Below, one piece after another: positions 17,650 through 26,200 of a stretch of 64,000 bases of DNA (the stretch's first letter is position 1; each line of letters starts with the position of its first letter). Origin of the DNA: Sabulibacter ruber (GTDB lineage: Bacteria; Bacteroidota; Bacteroidia; Cytophagales; Hymenobacteraceae); NCBI RefSeq assembly GCF_017355955.1, contig NZ_JAFFID010000003.1, forward strand, positions 310,001 through 374,000, in the 5' to 3' direction. Made by a program: the position numbers and the translations under genes. The notes under the pieces were generated by a model. It was not told the DNA's origin, ran no database searches, and saw nothing but the letters and a program-made list of their open reading frames with translations.

Positions 17650-19818
17650 ATGATAGGTAAGAAATCTATTTACAGCCTCCTTTTACTGTTTGTCTTTCTA
17701 AGCACCCAAACAACGGCCTGGGCCGAGGACGGTTACCGCTTGTGGCAACGCTATGATCTACTTCAGGACAAAGGAACCCTGAAACAATACCGGCAAGCCC
17801 TGGGCGAAGTAGTGGTGCAGGGCTCCTCCCCTACGCTGACCGTGGTGAAAGAAGAACTGCAAATGGCTTTGGGCGGATTGCTGGGCCAACCGGTGCAGGT
17901 GACAGATCAGGCCCGCAAGAAAGACGTGCTGGTGGCCGGAACTCCCGCTACCTCTCCCCTCATCAAAAGCCTTGGATTAGACGAGCAACTAAAATCAGTG
18001 GGGAAAGAGGGTTTCTTGCTTGTTTCCAGAAAATCGGGCGGGAAACGCTACACCGCCATTGCGGCCAATTCAGAGGTGGGCGTGCTGTACGGCACCTTCC
18101 ATTTGTTGCGGATGCTGCAAACCAAACAAGACATCAGCCAACTGCAGGTAAGCAACAGCCCTAAGATTCAGCACCGTATCCTTAACCACTGGGACAACCT
18201 GGACCGCACCGTGGAGCGCGGCTATGCCGGTTTCTCACTGTGGGACTGGCACAAACTGCCCGAGTACATTGACCAACGATACCTTGATTACGCCCGGGCC
18301 AACGCCTCCATCGGGATCAACGGCACCGTGCTCACCAACGTGAACGCCAACTCCCTGGTCCTTACGCCGGAGTACCTGGTGAAAGTGAAAGCCTTAGCCG
18401 ATGCTTTCCGCCCCTACGGCATCAAAGTGTATCTGACCGCCCGCTTCAGCTCGCCCATCGAGATCGGGAAACTGAAAACCGCCGATCCTTTGAACGATGA
18501 GGTGAAAGCCTGGTGGCAAAAGAAAGTAAATGAGATTTACACCTATATTCCTGATTTTGGGGGATTTCTGGTGAAAGCGAACTCTGAAGGCCAACCCGGT
18601 CCGCAGAACTACAAGCGCACCCACGCCGACGGTGCCAACATGCTGGCCGATGCCCTAGCCCCTAAAGGCGGTATTGTGATGTGGCGCGCCTTTGTGTATG
18701 ACAACAACGTACCCGAAGACCGCGCCAAGCAAGCCTACACCGAGTTCAAACCGCTGGATGGCACGTTCCGCTCCAACGTAATGGTGCAGGTGAAAAACGG
18801 AGCTATTGACTTTCAGCCACGGGAACCTTTCCATCCGCTGTTTGGGGCTATGCCCAAAACGCCGCTTATGATGGAGTTCCAGATCACGCAGGAGTACCTG
18901 GGCCAGGGCACCAACCTGGCGTATCTGGCACCTATGTTCAAGGAAACTTTGGCCGGCGATACGTACGCCAACGGCAAAGGCTCCAGCGTGGCCAAAGTCA
19001 TTGACGGCAGTTTGCACAACTATTCCCAGACCGGCATTGCGGGAGTATCTAACATCGGGACTGACCGTAACTGGACCAGCCATCCGTTCGGGCAGGCCAA
19101 CTGGTATGCCTTCGGGCGCCTGGCCTGGGACCACGCGTTGTCCTCAGAAGACATTGCCGACGAGTGGATCAAAATGACCTTCTCGCATGATCCAACCTTT
19201 GTGTCTAAAGTAAAGCAGATGATGATGGGCTCCCGCGAGGCGGTAGTGAATTACATGACCCCACTGGGCTTACACCATATCATGGGCTGGAACCACCATT
19301 ACGGACCCGGACCCTGGATCAAAGACAAACCCCGCGCCGACTGGACCTCTGTGTACTACCACAGAGCCACCGAGAAAGGAATAGGGTTTGACCGTACCAA
19401 AACCGGCAGCAACGCCCTGGCGCAATACGCCCCTCAGGTGCAGGCCCAATGGGAAAACCCGGCTACCTGCCCAGAAGAGTTCCTGCTGTGGTTCCACCAC
19501 TTGCCGTGGGACTACAAAACCAAATCTGGCCGGGAGTTATGGAATGAACTGTGCTACCGCTATTCTGGTGGGGTTGACTCCGTGCGCGCCATGCAGAAAA
19601 CCTGGAATGGCTTGCAGGGCCAGGTAGACCAGGAAAGATTCAAACAAGTACAGATGTTATTAAGCATGCAGGAGAAAGACGCCAAGCTTTGGAGAGATGC
19701 CTGTTTGCTGTACTTCCAGACCTTCTCTAAGCGTCCTATCCCACAAGAACTTGAAAAACCGGCTAATACTCTGGACTACTACATGAGCCTTGATCCAAAG
19801 TTTGTACCCGGTATCTAA
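17650..19818 (+). CDS. GH67 alpha-glucuronidase
   Basis: This 722-residue glycoside hydrolase family 67 enzyme removes (4-O-methyl)glucuronic acid from the non-reducing terminal xylose of aldouronic acids. A signal peptide ends near residue 25 (...TTAWA), so the enzyme is periplasmic. The catalytic acid is Glu313 in KANSEGQPGP. The paired general bases are Asp387 in GAIDFQPREP and Glu415 in TQEYLG; the 28-residue spacing between them equals that known for family members. An N-terminal beta-sandwich domain occupies about 25-175 and a helical C-terminal domain about 470-720. The SDR gene follows 21 bases downstream. The length is normal for GH67. Confidence 0.96.
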   Translation: MIGKKSIYSLLLLFVFLSTQTTAWAEDGYRLWQRYDLLQDKGTLKQYRQALGEVVVQGSSPTLTVVKEELQMALGGLLGQPVQVTDQARKKDVLVAGTPATSPLIKSLGLDEQLKSVGKEGFLLVSRKSGGKRYTAIAANSEVGVLYGTFHLLRMLQTKQDISQLQVSNSPKIQHRILNHWDNLDRTVERGYAGFSLWDWHKLPEYIDQRYLDYARANASIGINGTVLTNVNANSLVLTPEYLVKVKALADAFRPYGIKVYLTARFSSPIEIGKLKTADPLNDEVKAWWQKKVNEIYTYIPDFGGFLVKANSEGQPGPQNYKRTHADGANMLADALAPKGGIVMWRAFVYDNNVPEDRAKQAYTEFKPLDGTFRSNVMVQVKNGAIDFQPREPFHPLFGAMPKTPLMMEFQITQEYLGQGTNLAYLAPMFKETLAGDTYANGKGSSVAKVIDGSLHNYSQTGIAGVSNIGTDRNWTSHPFGQANWYAFGRLAWDHALSSEDIADEWIKMTFSHDPTFVSKVKQMMMGSREAVVNYMTPLGLHHIMGWNHHYGPGPWIKDKPRADWTSVYYHRATEKGIGFDRTKTGSNALAQYAPQVQAQWENPATCPEEFLLWFHHLPWDYKTKSGRELWNELCYRYSGGVDSVRAMQKTWNGLQGQVDQERFKQVQMLLSMQEKDAKLWRDACLLYFQTFSKRPIPQELEKPANTLDYYMSLDPKFVPGI

Positions 19819-19839
19819 TATTTTGAATTACATTTAATC

Positions 19840-20598
19840 ATGACGCAAACCACCACCCCTGCCACCAAAGTTGCCATCGTAACGGGCGGCGCCTCAGGTA
19901 TTGGCCTGGCCATTGTAGAGAAGTTTATCAATGAAAACATCAAGACCATTGTCATTGGCCGCGATGAACAGAAACTACAAAGCGCGAAGGAAAACTTTGG
20001 CGAACTATGCATCACCATCTCGTATGATCTGAGCGATTTAACCGGCATTCCGGCTTTGATTGAGCAGATTGTGCAGGAGCACGGCAAAATTGATATTCTG
20101 GTGAACAACGCCGGCATAAACCAGAAGAAACCGTTTGTAGAAGTAACCGATGAGGATTTCCTCCGCATCATCCAGACCAATCTTACCTCGGTGTTCGTGA
20201 TGAGCCGCGAGGTGGTGAAGGCGATGTTGCCCAACGGCGGGGGCAGCATTGTGAACATCAGCTCCATGGCCTCACAGTACGGCATCCCGAAGGTGATATC
20301 CTACACCGCTTCCAAGGCCGGAATTGAGGGCATGACCAAAGCCATGGCCACCGAACTGTCAGCCTCCGGTATCCGGACCAACTGCGTGGCGCCTGGTTTC
20401 ATCAGAACGGCTATGTCGGCCAAAGCGATGGAAAGCGATCCTGAGCGCATGAACCGTGCCCTGAGCCGTACCCCCATGGGCGAGTTTGGTACCCCGGCCG
20501 ATGTGGCCGAGGCGGTGTACTTCTTCACCACCGAGGGCGCCAAATATGTGACCGGAACCGTGCTGCCCGTAGATGGCGGTAATTCCATCGGGTTCTAA
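19840..20598 (+). CDS. SDR-family oxidoreductase, candidate fructuronate reductase (mannonate-forming)
   Basis: This 252-residue short-chain dehydrogenase has the nucleotide-binding TGGASGIG (15-22), NNAG (89-92), a catalytic Ser at 141-142, and Tyr155/Lys159 in YTASK, so it is catalytically complete. The gene sits 21 bases after GH67. The local pathway has uxaC and uxuA but no classical UxuB; an NAD(P)H-dependent SDR reducing D-fructuronate to D-mannonate would fill the gap. That role is inferred from context. Gluconate-5-dehydrogenase or 2-deoxygluconate dehydrogenase activity (KduD-like) is an alternative that sequence does not exclude. A strong palindrome follows at 20638. Confidence 0.88.
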   Translation: MTQTTTPATKVAIVTGGASGIGLAIVEKFINENIKTIVIGRDEQKLQSAKENFGELCITISYDLSDLTGIPALIEQIVQEHGKIDILVNNAGINQKKPFVEVTDEDFLRIIQTNLTSVFVMSREVVKAMLPNGGGSIVNISSMASQYGIPKVISYTASKAGIEGMTKAMATELSASGIRTNCVAPGFIRTAMSAKAMESDPERMNRALSRTPMGEFGTPADVAEAVYFFTTEGAKYVTGTVLPVDGGNSIGF

Positions 20599-20637
20599 AA
20601 TCGGCCCCTGCCCCATCAAACTAAAGACAAAATTTCC

Positions 20638-20683
20638 CTTTCGTTTCAGGCCTGAATTCTGCAAAACAGGCCTGAAACGAAAG
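20638..20683 (+). terminator. Long perfect hairpin after the SDR gene
   Basis: A perfect 17-base stem (CTTTCGTTTCAGGCCTG with its complement) encloses a 12-base loop and lies 40 bases past the SDR stop. It should end or attenuate the GH67-SDR transcript before the xylanase gene. It is a member of the TTTCAGGCCTG palindrome family. Confidence 0.7.
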
Positions 20684-20759
20684 GATTACCCTGGCAGCTT
20701 CGGCCTGCCGCCGCTTTCAATTTCGCTTTTCTAGTAAACAAATTCAGACAGAAGATAAG

Positions 20760-21893
20760 ATGAGAAAAAACAGAATTCTGGTAGCGGCTGGCGTGGCGTT
20801 GGCTACCTTCGGCTCCGTGGCCAGCACCAATCTGGCGGAGGAAACCTCGCTGAAGAAAATCTTCAAGGACGATTTCTACATTGGTGCGGCCCTTAACCAC
20901 AGACAAGCCACCGGGCAAGACCCCAAAGCCGAAGCCATTATTGCGCAGCATTTCAGCACTATTTCGCCGGAAAACCTGCTGAAATGGGAATCGGTGCATC
21001 CGCAACCCACTACGTTCAATTATAAGCCCGCCGATGCTTACGTGGCCCTGGGCAAGAAACACAAGCAGTTCATTGTGGGGCACGCCCTAGTTTGGCACCA
21101 GCAAACGCCCAAGTGGGTGTTTGAAGACGAAGCCGGGCAACCCGCTATTAAAGAACAGCTTCTGAAAAGACAGACCGAGCACATCATGGCGGTTGCCGGA
21201 CGATATAAAGGCCAGATCAACGGATGGGATGTAGTGAACGAGGCCCTGAACGATGACGGTACCATGCGCCAAAGCAAATGGTACAAGATTGCCGGTGATG
21301 ACTTCCTGGCGAACGCCTACCAGACCGCCCAGAAAGCAGATCCCAAAGCCGAGCTGTACTACAATGACTATAACCTGTGGAAACCGGCCAAGCGCGATGG
21401 TGCCATTAAATTGGTGAAAAGCCTTCAGGCCAAAGGCTTGAAGGTGACCGGTATTGGCATGCAGGGCCACTGGGGACTGGAATCTCCGTCTATCCAGCAG
21501 ATTGAGGAAAGCATTGTGGCCTTCTCTAAACTGGGGAACGTGATGATTACCGAGCTGGACATTGACGTGCTGCCGAACCCCAGCAACCGCGCCGGCGCCG
21601 ACATTGACGCTACCTTTGAGTTTGATCAGAAATACAACGTATACACCAACGGACTGCCCAACGAGGTGCAGCAGAAACTGGCCAAGCGCTACGCCGATAT
21701 CTTCACGCTGTTCCATAAACACCGCGACAAAATCACCCGCGTAACGTTCTGGGGCGTAACCGATGCCGACTCCTGGTTGAACGACTGGCCTATCAAAGGC
21801 CGCACTAGCTACCCGCTGATCTTTGACCGCAACTACCAGCCTAAACCAGCCCTACAAGCCATTGTGCAGGCAGTGAAAAAGGAAAAATCGTAG
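20760..21893 (+). CDS. Secreted GH10 endo-beta-1,4-xylanase
   Basis: This 377-residue family 10 xylanase cuts the xylan backbone. The N-terminus (RKNRILVAAGVALATFG) is a signal peptide without an obvious lipobox Cys. The TIM-barrel landmarks are present: the acid/base Glu161 in WDVVNEALND and the nucleophile Glu265 in ITELDIDV, plus HALVWHQQTPKW and the late WGVTDADSW block. It is a single-domain enzyme of normal length with no carbohydrate-binding module. It is the last rightward gene of the xylan cluster and would feed oligosaccharides to SusC/SusD and then to GH115, GH67 and GH43. Confidence 0.97.
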   Translation: MRKNRILVAAGVALATFGSVASTNLAEETSLKKIFKDDFYIGAALNHRQATGQDPKAEAIIAQHFSTISPENLLKWESVHPQPTTFNYKPADAYVALGKKHKQFIVGHALVWHQQTPKWVFEDEAGQPAIKEQLLKRQTEHIMAVAGRYKGQINGWDVVNEALNDDGTMRQSKWYKIAGDDFLANAYQTAQKADPKAELYYNDYNLWKPAKRDGAIKLVKSLQAKGLKVTGIGMQGHWGLESPSIQQIEESIVAFSKLGNVMITELDIDVLPNPSNRAGADIDATFEFDQKYNVYTNGLPNEVQQKLAKRYADIFTLFHKHRDKITRVTFWGVTDADSWLNDWPIKGRTSYPLIFDRNYQPKPALQAIVQAVKKEKS

Positions 21894-21929
21894 TAAGTAC
21901 CCGGTAGAATACCTTTATATAAAATACAG

Positions 21930-21981
21930 ATCGGTCCGTTTACAGGCAGTTTATAGAATAACTGCCTGTAAACGGACCGAT
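21930..21981. terminator. Bidirectional terminator between xylanase and aminotransferase genes
   Basis: A perfect 22-base stem (left arm 21930-21951, right arm 21960-21981, core CCGTTTACAGGCAG) encloses an 8-base loop. It lies exactly between two convergent genes, 36 bases after the xylanase stop and 20 bases from the aminotransferase stop, so it probably ends both transcripts. Confidence 0.8.
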
Positions 21982-22001
21982 TTGATTATGATTGGTTCCT
22001 T

Positions 22002-22856
22002 TTATTGCCGAACCCTCAGTTGGGTTTCTTCCAGAGCCAGCAGTTCCTGTAGCAGGTGCAGGGTTACCGGGCCGGGTTTACCGGTGCCCACGGGCTCGCC
22101 GTTTACTTCCACAATGGGCAGAATCCGTTTGGTGGTGCTGGTCATGAAAGCTTCTTTGGCCTGGGCAATGTCCTGCAAGGTCACATCGCGTTCCTCGGCT
22201 TTGTAGTGCTTACCAGCCAGATGCAGCACGTTAGACCGGGTGATGCCGTGCAGGATATCTTTGGCCGGGGTAACCACCACCTCGTCTTGCGTTACCAGGA
22301 AAAAGTTGCTGCGCGGAAACTCGGTCACAATGCCATCTTTGTGGTATAACACATCATCGGCTTTCTGAGCCTTGACCTGTTGCATCAGCCGGATGCCCAT
22401 GGAGTAATTAATGGTCTTGGCGCGGGGCAATTCCCGCACGTACTCATGGGTGATGATCCGGATGCCGGTTTCAATCTGCTCGGGGCTGGGTAAGGTCAGT
22501 TCCTGCTGGGTGATGATCAGGTTAGGCTCGGCTAGTTCGTACCCGTTGGGTGAGTATCCGCCGGTCAAAATCATTTTGATCCCAGATTCCGGCAGGTTGT
22601 TCATTTGGATGAGCTGTTCTAGAACAGACTTCATTCTCTCCTCAGACAAGGGTACCGGCAGGTCCATCATCAGGGCAGACCCATAGAAACGGTTCAGGTA
22701 TTGGTCCAGGAAAAGGGGCTGGTTTTCCCGAACTTTAAAGAAATCAAACACGCCGTATCCGCGCTGGATGGAAAGGTCACTAATATGCAGAAAAGCACTT
22801 TCCAGCGGCAGGAAATCATCAATCAGGTAGGCGTAAGTCTTATGGTCTGATAACAT
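22002..22856 (-). CDS. Class IV PLP aminotransferase (D-amino acid transaminase-like)
   Basis: This 284-residue fold-type IV aminotransferase has its Schiff-base lysine at 147 (PRAKTINYS) and the cofactor segment GIVTEFPRSNFF with Glu179. Length and motifs fit the D-alanine aminotransferase/branched-chain/4-amino-4-deoxychorismate lyase superfamily. Its start codon lies inside the end of the upstream S58 peptidase gene (17-base overlap), so the two are translationally coupled. Because the partner family includes D-aminopeptidases, a D-amino acid transaminase is the more likely role. Branched-chain transamination or ADC lyase activity cannot be ruled out from sequence. Confidence 0.88.
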   Translation of the reverse strand: MLSDHKTYAYLIDDFLPLESAFLHISDLSIQRGYGVFDFFKVRENQPLFLDQYLNRFYGSALMMDLPVPLSEERMKSVLEQLIQMNNLPESGIKMILTGGYSPNGYELAEPNLIITQQELTLPSPEQIETGIRIITHEYVRELPRAKTINYSMGIRLMQQVKAQKADDVLYHKDGIVTEFPRSNFFLVTQDEVVVTPAKDILHGITRSNVLHLAGKHYKAEERDVTLQDIAQAKEAFMTSTTKRILPIVEVNGEPVGTGKPGPVTLHLLQELLALEETQLRVRQ

Positions 22857-23976
22857 GGTGTTTTCTTAAAATGTCAAGGGTTTTATCCAGAGGCAGCGCC
22901 ACCACTTGGTTTTTGTCTTTTCCTACGGTGGTTTCGGCTTTGAACAGGGAGTTCAGGATGGCTTCTTCGGTGGCTTCAATGGTGGCCATAAACAACGGCG
23001 ACATCTCATCATTTCGCAGCAAGGGCACGGTTTGGGTTTTCTGCTTACCTTCATACGCAACTCGCAACTCTGGGTGGGTGGAAAACGCAATGACGTAATC
23101 GCCGCTGCCGTTGGAGGCAATGCCACCCGTTTTCCCCAGGCCCAGCATGGCCCGGCTGGCCATGCGCTCCAGATTGCGGGCATCTAAGGGCGCATCGGTG
23201 GCCACCACAATCATGCAGGACCCATCGGCTTTCTCCAGAATCTGCTGCCGGAAAGAAAAGCGTTCCAGCTCCTCTCCTACCGGAGCCCCGGCCACCTGCA
23301 GCACGCCCCCGAAATTGGACTGCACCAGCACCCCCACGGTATAACCACCTAAATTCTGGGGCAGTTTACGCGACGAGGTCCCGATACCGCCCTTAAACCC
23401 GAAGCAGATAGTTCCGGTGCCCGCACCCACGTTGCCTTCTTCCACTACTCCCGCCCTGGCATTCTGGATGGCGTCCACCACGTTTTTCTCGGTTACGTGT
23501 CTTCCCCTAATGTCGTTCAGGCCGCCGTCATTGGTTTCGCCCACCAGCGCGTTCACTGATTGTACCTGCTCATTACCAGGCAGCTTCAGAGTGTAGTCTA
23601 CCACGGCGTTCATGGCAGTGCCCACGCTCAAGGTGTTGGTGAGGATGATGGGTGTTTCAAGGTTGCCCAGTTCCTGCACCTGCGTGCTGCCCGCCAACTT
23701 CCCGAAGCCGTTGCCCACAAACACCGCCGCGGGTACTTTCTCCTGAAACAGATTGCCGCCGTGCGGAAGAATTGCCGTTACCCCGGTTCTGATGCGCTCT
23801 CCTTTGCTCAGCGTCACCTGCCCTACGCGCACCCCGGCCACATCGGTGATGGCGTTCAACTGCCCCGTGGGCAGCACTCCTATCTTGATTCCGTACTCAC
23901 GCAATCTTTTTCGGTTCTGAGCCATAAGTTGGGTTGCCAGAATTAAAAAGCAGCCTACCAGAAGGAGATTTCTCAT
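22840..23976 (-). CDS. Secreted P1/S58-family aminopeptidase (DmpA-like)
   Basis: This 378-residue protein belongs to the S58 (DmpA/BapA) family of self-processing N-terminal nucleophile hydrolases, which act on D-aminoacyl, L-aminoacyl or beta-aminoacyl peptides. The ATG at 23976 is preferred over a TTG two codons earlier; it begins a clear signal peptide ending ...ILATQLMAQ. Family blocks are ITDVAGVRVGQVTL, TNTLSVGTAMNAV, GETNDGGLND, and FGFKGGIGTSSR, around which autocleavage and the nucleophile lie. The following aminotransferase overlaps it by 17 bases. The secreted hydrolase would release amino acids that the cytosolic transaminase handles. D- versus beta-amino specificity is unknown. 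Confidence 0.92.
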   Translation of the reverse strand: MRNLLLVGCFLILATQLMAQNRKRLREYGIKIGVLPTGQLNAITDVAGVRVGQVTLSKGERIRTGVTAILPHGGNLFQEKVPAAVFVGNGFGKLAGSTQVQELGNLETPIILTNTLSVGTAMNAVVDYTLKLPGNEQVQSVNALVGETNDGGLNDIRGRHVTEKNVVDAIQNARAGVVEEGNVGAGTGTICFGFKGGIGTSSRKLPQNLGGYTVGVLVQSNFGGVLQVAGAPVGEELERFSFRQQILEKADGSCMIVVATDAPLDARNLERMASRAMLGLGKTGGIASNGSGDYVIAFSTHPELRVAYEGKQKTQTVPLLRNDEMSPLFMATIEATEEAILNSLFKAETTVGKDKNQVVALPLDKTLDILRKHHVIRP

Positions 23977-24116
23977 ACGCAAAAAGTGTTTACGGTACTA
24001 AATCTATCTGTTCTGTTGGAATTTACCTCACCGGTGACCCGGAGCTTTACCGAATGGCCAAGGGTAAATTTCGTTTTCAGCGTGTTTTAGAGTATATTTC
24101 TACAAATTCCACACTA

Positions 24117-25784
24117 ATGAACAGACGCAATTTCTTAAAAAACGGCTCTCTGGCCGGTATTACTTTATCTGCTTTCGGGTTGGGGGCCTGTGCTACTTCC
24201 GCGCCAGCAGCCCAGACCAACAATGCCAGTTCCGCTGCCCCGGCTCCTGCTACTGCTTCGGCCAGCACCAGCGCTTCTCCCGAGGAGTTTCAGTTGAATG
24301 AGGTAACCATTCAGGAGCTGCAGCGCAAAATGCAGTCTGGAGAACTCACTTCCAGAGCCATTACCCAACTGTACCTGGACCGCATTCAGGCGGTGGACCA
24401 GAACGGCCCTAAACTGAAATCAGTGATTGAGGTGAACCCAGATGCCCTGCAGATTGCCGATGCCTTGGACCAGGAGCGCAAAGCCGGCAAGGTTCGCGGA
24501 CCGTTGCACGGCATTCCGGTGATGGTGAAAGACAACGTTGACACCGCTGATAAAATGTCCACCTCGGCCGGAGCCCTGGCACTGGCCAACAACAAAGCGT
24601 CTAAAGATGCCTTTATAGTAAAACAACTCCGCAATGCCGGGGCGGTGATCATTGGCAAAACCAACTTGAGCGAATGGGCAAATTTCAGGTCTACCAACTC
24701 CTCCAGCGGCTGGAGCGGACGCGGTGGACAAACCAGAAACGCCTATGTGCTGGATCGTACGCCTTGCGGTTCCAGTTCAGGGTCGGGCGTGGCTGTTTCG
24801 GCTAACCTTTGCGCCGTATCAGTGGGTACCGAGACCAACGGTTCAGTGGTGTGCCCGTCGGCGGTGAGCGGCGTAGTAGGCTTGAAACCAACCGTGGGGC
24901 TGGTGAGCCGCTCGGGTATCATTCCCATTTCGCATACGCAGGACACTGCCGGACCTATCGGTCGTACTGTGACTGATGTGGCTATCCTGCTGGGCACCCT
25001 GGCTTCTGTGGACCCCGCCGACGCCGTGACAAAAGAAAGCACCGGCAAAGCCCAACCAGATTACACTAAATTCCTGGACGCCAACGGACTGCAAGGCAAA
25101 CGGATTGGCGTGGAGAAATCTTTCCTGGAGGGCCACGTAGCCATTGATGCATTGCTACAGAAAGCCCTAGACCAACTCAGAAGCAAAGGCGCTACCATTG
25201 TTGAAGTGGAGATGATGAAGAAGATCAGGGAGGTGTCTGGCAACAGCTTCAAGATTCTGCAATATGAATTCAAAGACGGCGTGAACAAGTACCTGGCCAC
25301 CGCCAACGCGCCGGTGAAAACCCTGGCCGACGTGATTGAATTCAACAAGAAGAACGAGGCGCAATCTATGCCGTTCTTCAAGCAGGAGATTCTGGAGATG
25401 TCCAACAAACTGGGTGACCTGAACACCAAGGAGTATAAAGATGCCGTGGCCAAACAGCTTTCCGGTTCCCGGGCCGCCATTGACAACATCATGAAGGAAC
25501 ATAAACTTGATGCCATTACCGGACCTACCTATGGCCCTTCCTGGTGCATTGACCTGGTGAATGGTGATTCTTTCACTGGTTACGGCATGTCCACTCCGGC
25601 GGCTATCTCGGGGTATCCACACATCACCGTTCCGTTGGGCTTGGTACAAGGGTTACCGGTAGGCATTTCGTTCTTCGGGAGAGCGTATTCAGAGCCTGAA
25701 CTGCTTAAAATAGCCTATGCTTACGAGCAGATTTCCAAGAACCGTACCGCCCCTAAATTCCTGAAAACGACCAATCCTTCTTAA
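24117..25784 (+). CDS. Exported amidase-signature-family amidase
   Basis: The ATG at 24117 gives 555 residues and a clear export signal: twin arginines at 3-4 (NRRNFLKNG), a hydrophobic stretch and a possible lipobox Cys25 (GLGAC). Longer in-frame starts upstream would run into the divergent peptidase gene and lack a signal. A linker rich in Ala, Ser and Thr occupies about 27-55. The amidase-signature domain follows with Lys138 in MVKDN, the Ser-rich loop CGSSSGSG (217-224) and the nucleophile Ser243 in GTETNGSVVCPS. Such enzymes hydrolyse amides or act in amidotransferases; this one has no GatB/GatC partner nearby and is exported, so it is not GatA. The divergent S58 peptidase gene is 140 bases away. 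Confidence 0.92.
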   Translation: MNRRNFLKNGSLAGITLSAFGLGACATSAPAAQTNNASSAAPAPATASASTSASPEEFQLNEVTIQELQRKMQSGELTSRAITQLYLDRIQAVDQNGPKLKSVIEVNPDALQIADALDQERKAGKVRGPLHGIPVMVKDNVDTADKMSTSAGALALANNKASKDAFIVKQLRNAGAVIIGKTNLSEWANFRSTNSSSGWSGRGGQTRNAYVLDRTPCGSSSGSGVAVSANLCAVSVGTETNGSVVCPSAVSGVVGLKPTVGLVSRSGIIPISHTQDTAGPIGRTVTDVAILLGTLASVDPADAVTKESTGKAQPDYTKFLDANGLQGKRIGVEKSFLEGHVAIDALLQKALDQLRSKGATIVEVEMMKKIREVSGNSFKILQYEFKDGVNKYLATANAPVKTLADVIEFNKKNEAQSMPFFKQEILEMSNKLGDLNTKEYKDAVAKQLSGSRAAIDNIMKEHKLDAITGPTYGPSWCIDLVNGDSFTGYGMSTPAAISGYPHITVPLGLVQGLPVGISFFGRAYSEPELLKIAYAYEQISKNRTAPKFLKTTNPS

Positions 25785-26200
25785 TTCCTATTTCAGGCCT
25801 GATTTCTGAAAACCGGCTCTAAAATGTAATGCAGGTAACAAGTAACCATCTTCCTACGTTTATTATCTCTCCTTTTGTCACCTTGGAAAGATCTTGTGGG
25901 CGAACCGGAAAGGCTAAAAGGAAGCGCTAGTACCGTTCGCACACAAGATCCTTTCAGGATGACAAAGGAGGGGCAATTGATGACAAGAGGGGCAATCATA
26001 AATAAGGGCTAGTCATCCAAAAGATAAGGAATAGTCTTTCATAGGTGACTTCACCCCAAATAAAACGGGCTTGAACATAATGTTCAAGCCCGTTTGCATT
26101 TGACGTTAAACTGAACTAGCTGCTGGGTAATGTACTTTCATCAGCAGTATTTGTATTGAAGCTGTTTTAATTGAATCAGCCCCAAAACAGACAAGAAGGA
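25785..26200. repeat. Intergenic repeat region with a MITE-like inverted repeat (25869-25971)
   Basis: This 416-base gap between convergent genes holds no gene. At 25869-25971, two arms of about 36 bases pair with some mismatches around a loop of about 28 bases. The arms contain CTTTTGTCA and GATCTTGTG on the left and CACAAGATC and TGACAAAG on the right. Sequences of the GTCATCCTGAAAGGATC type are widely dispersed in Hymenobacteraceae genomes, as I recall. A degenerate palindrome of the TTTCAGGCCTG family begins at about 25790, and a perfect 15-base hairpin is at 26063-26095. No transposase is encoded. Confidence 0.7.
26063..26095 (-). terminator. Terminator of the TonB receptor-PepSY operon
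   Basis: A perfect 15-base stem (AAACGGGCTTGAACA with its complement) with a 3-base loop. Read on the minus strand it is followed by TTTTATTT, which fits an intrinsic terminator 106 bases past the PepSY gene stop. Confidence 0.8.

Noticed and set aside
23934..24116. 61-codon N-terminal extension of the amidase
   Set aside because: It would overlap the divergent S58 peptidase gene and bury the twin-arginine/lipoprotein signal that starts at 24117.
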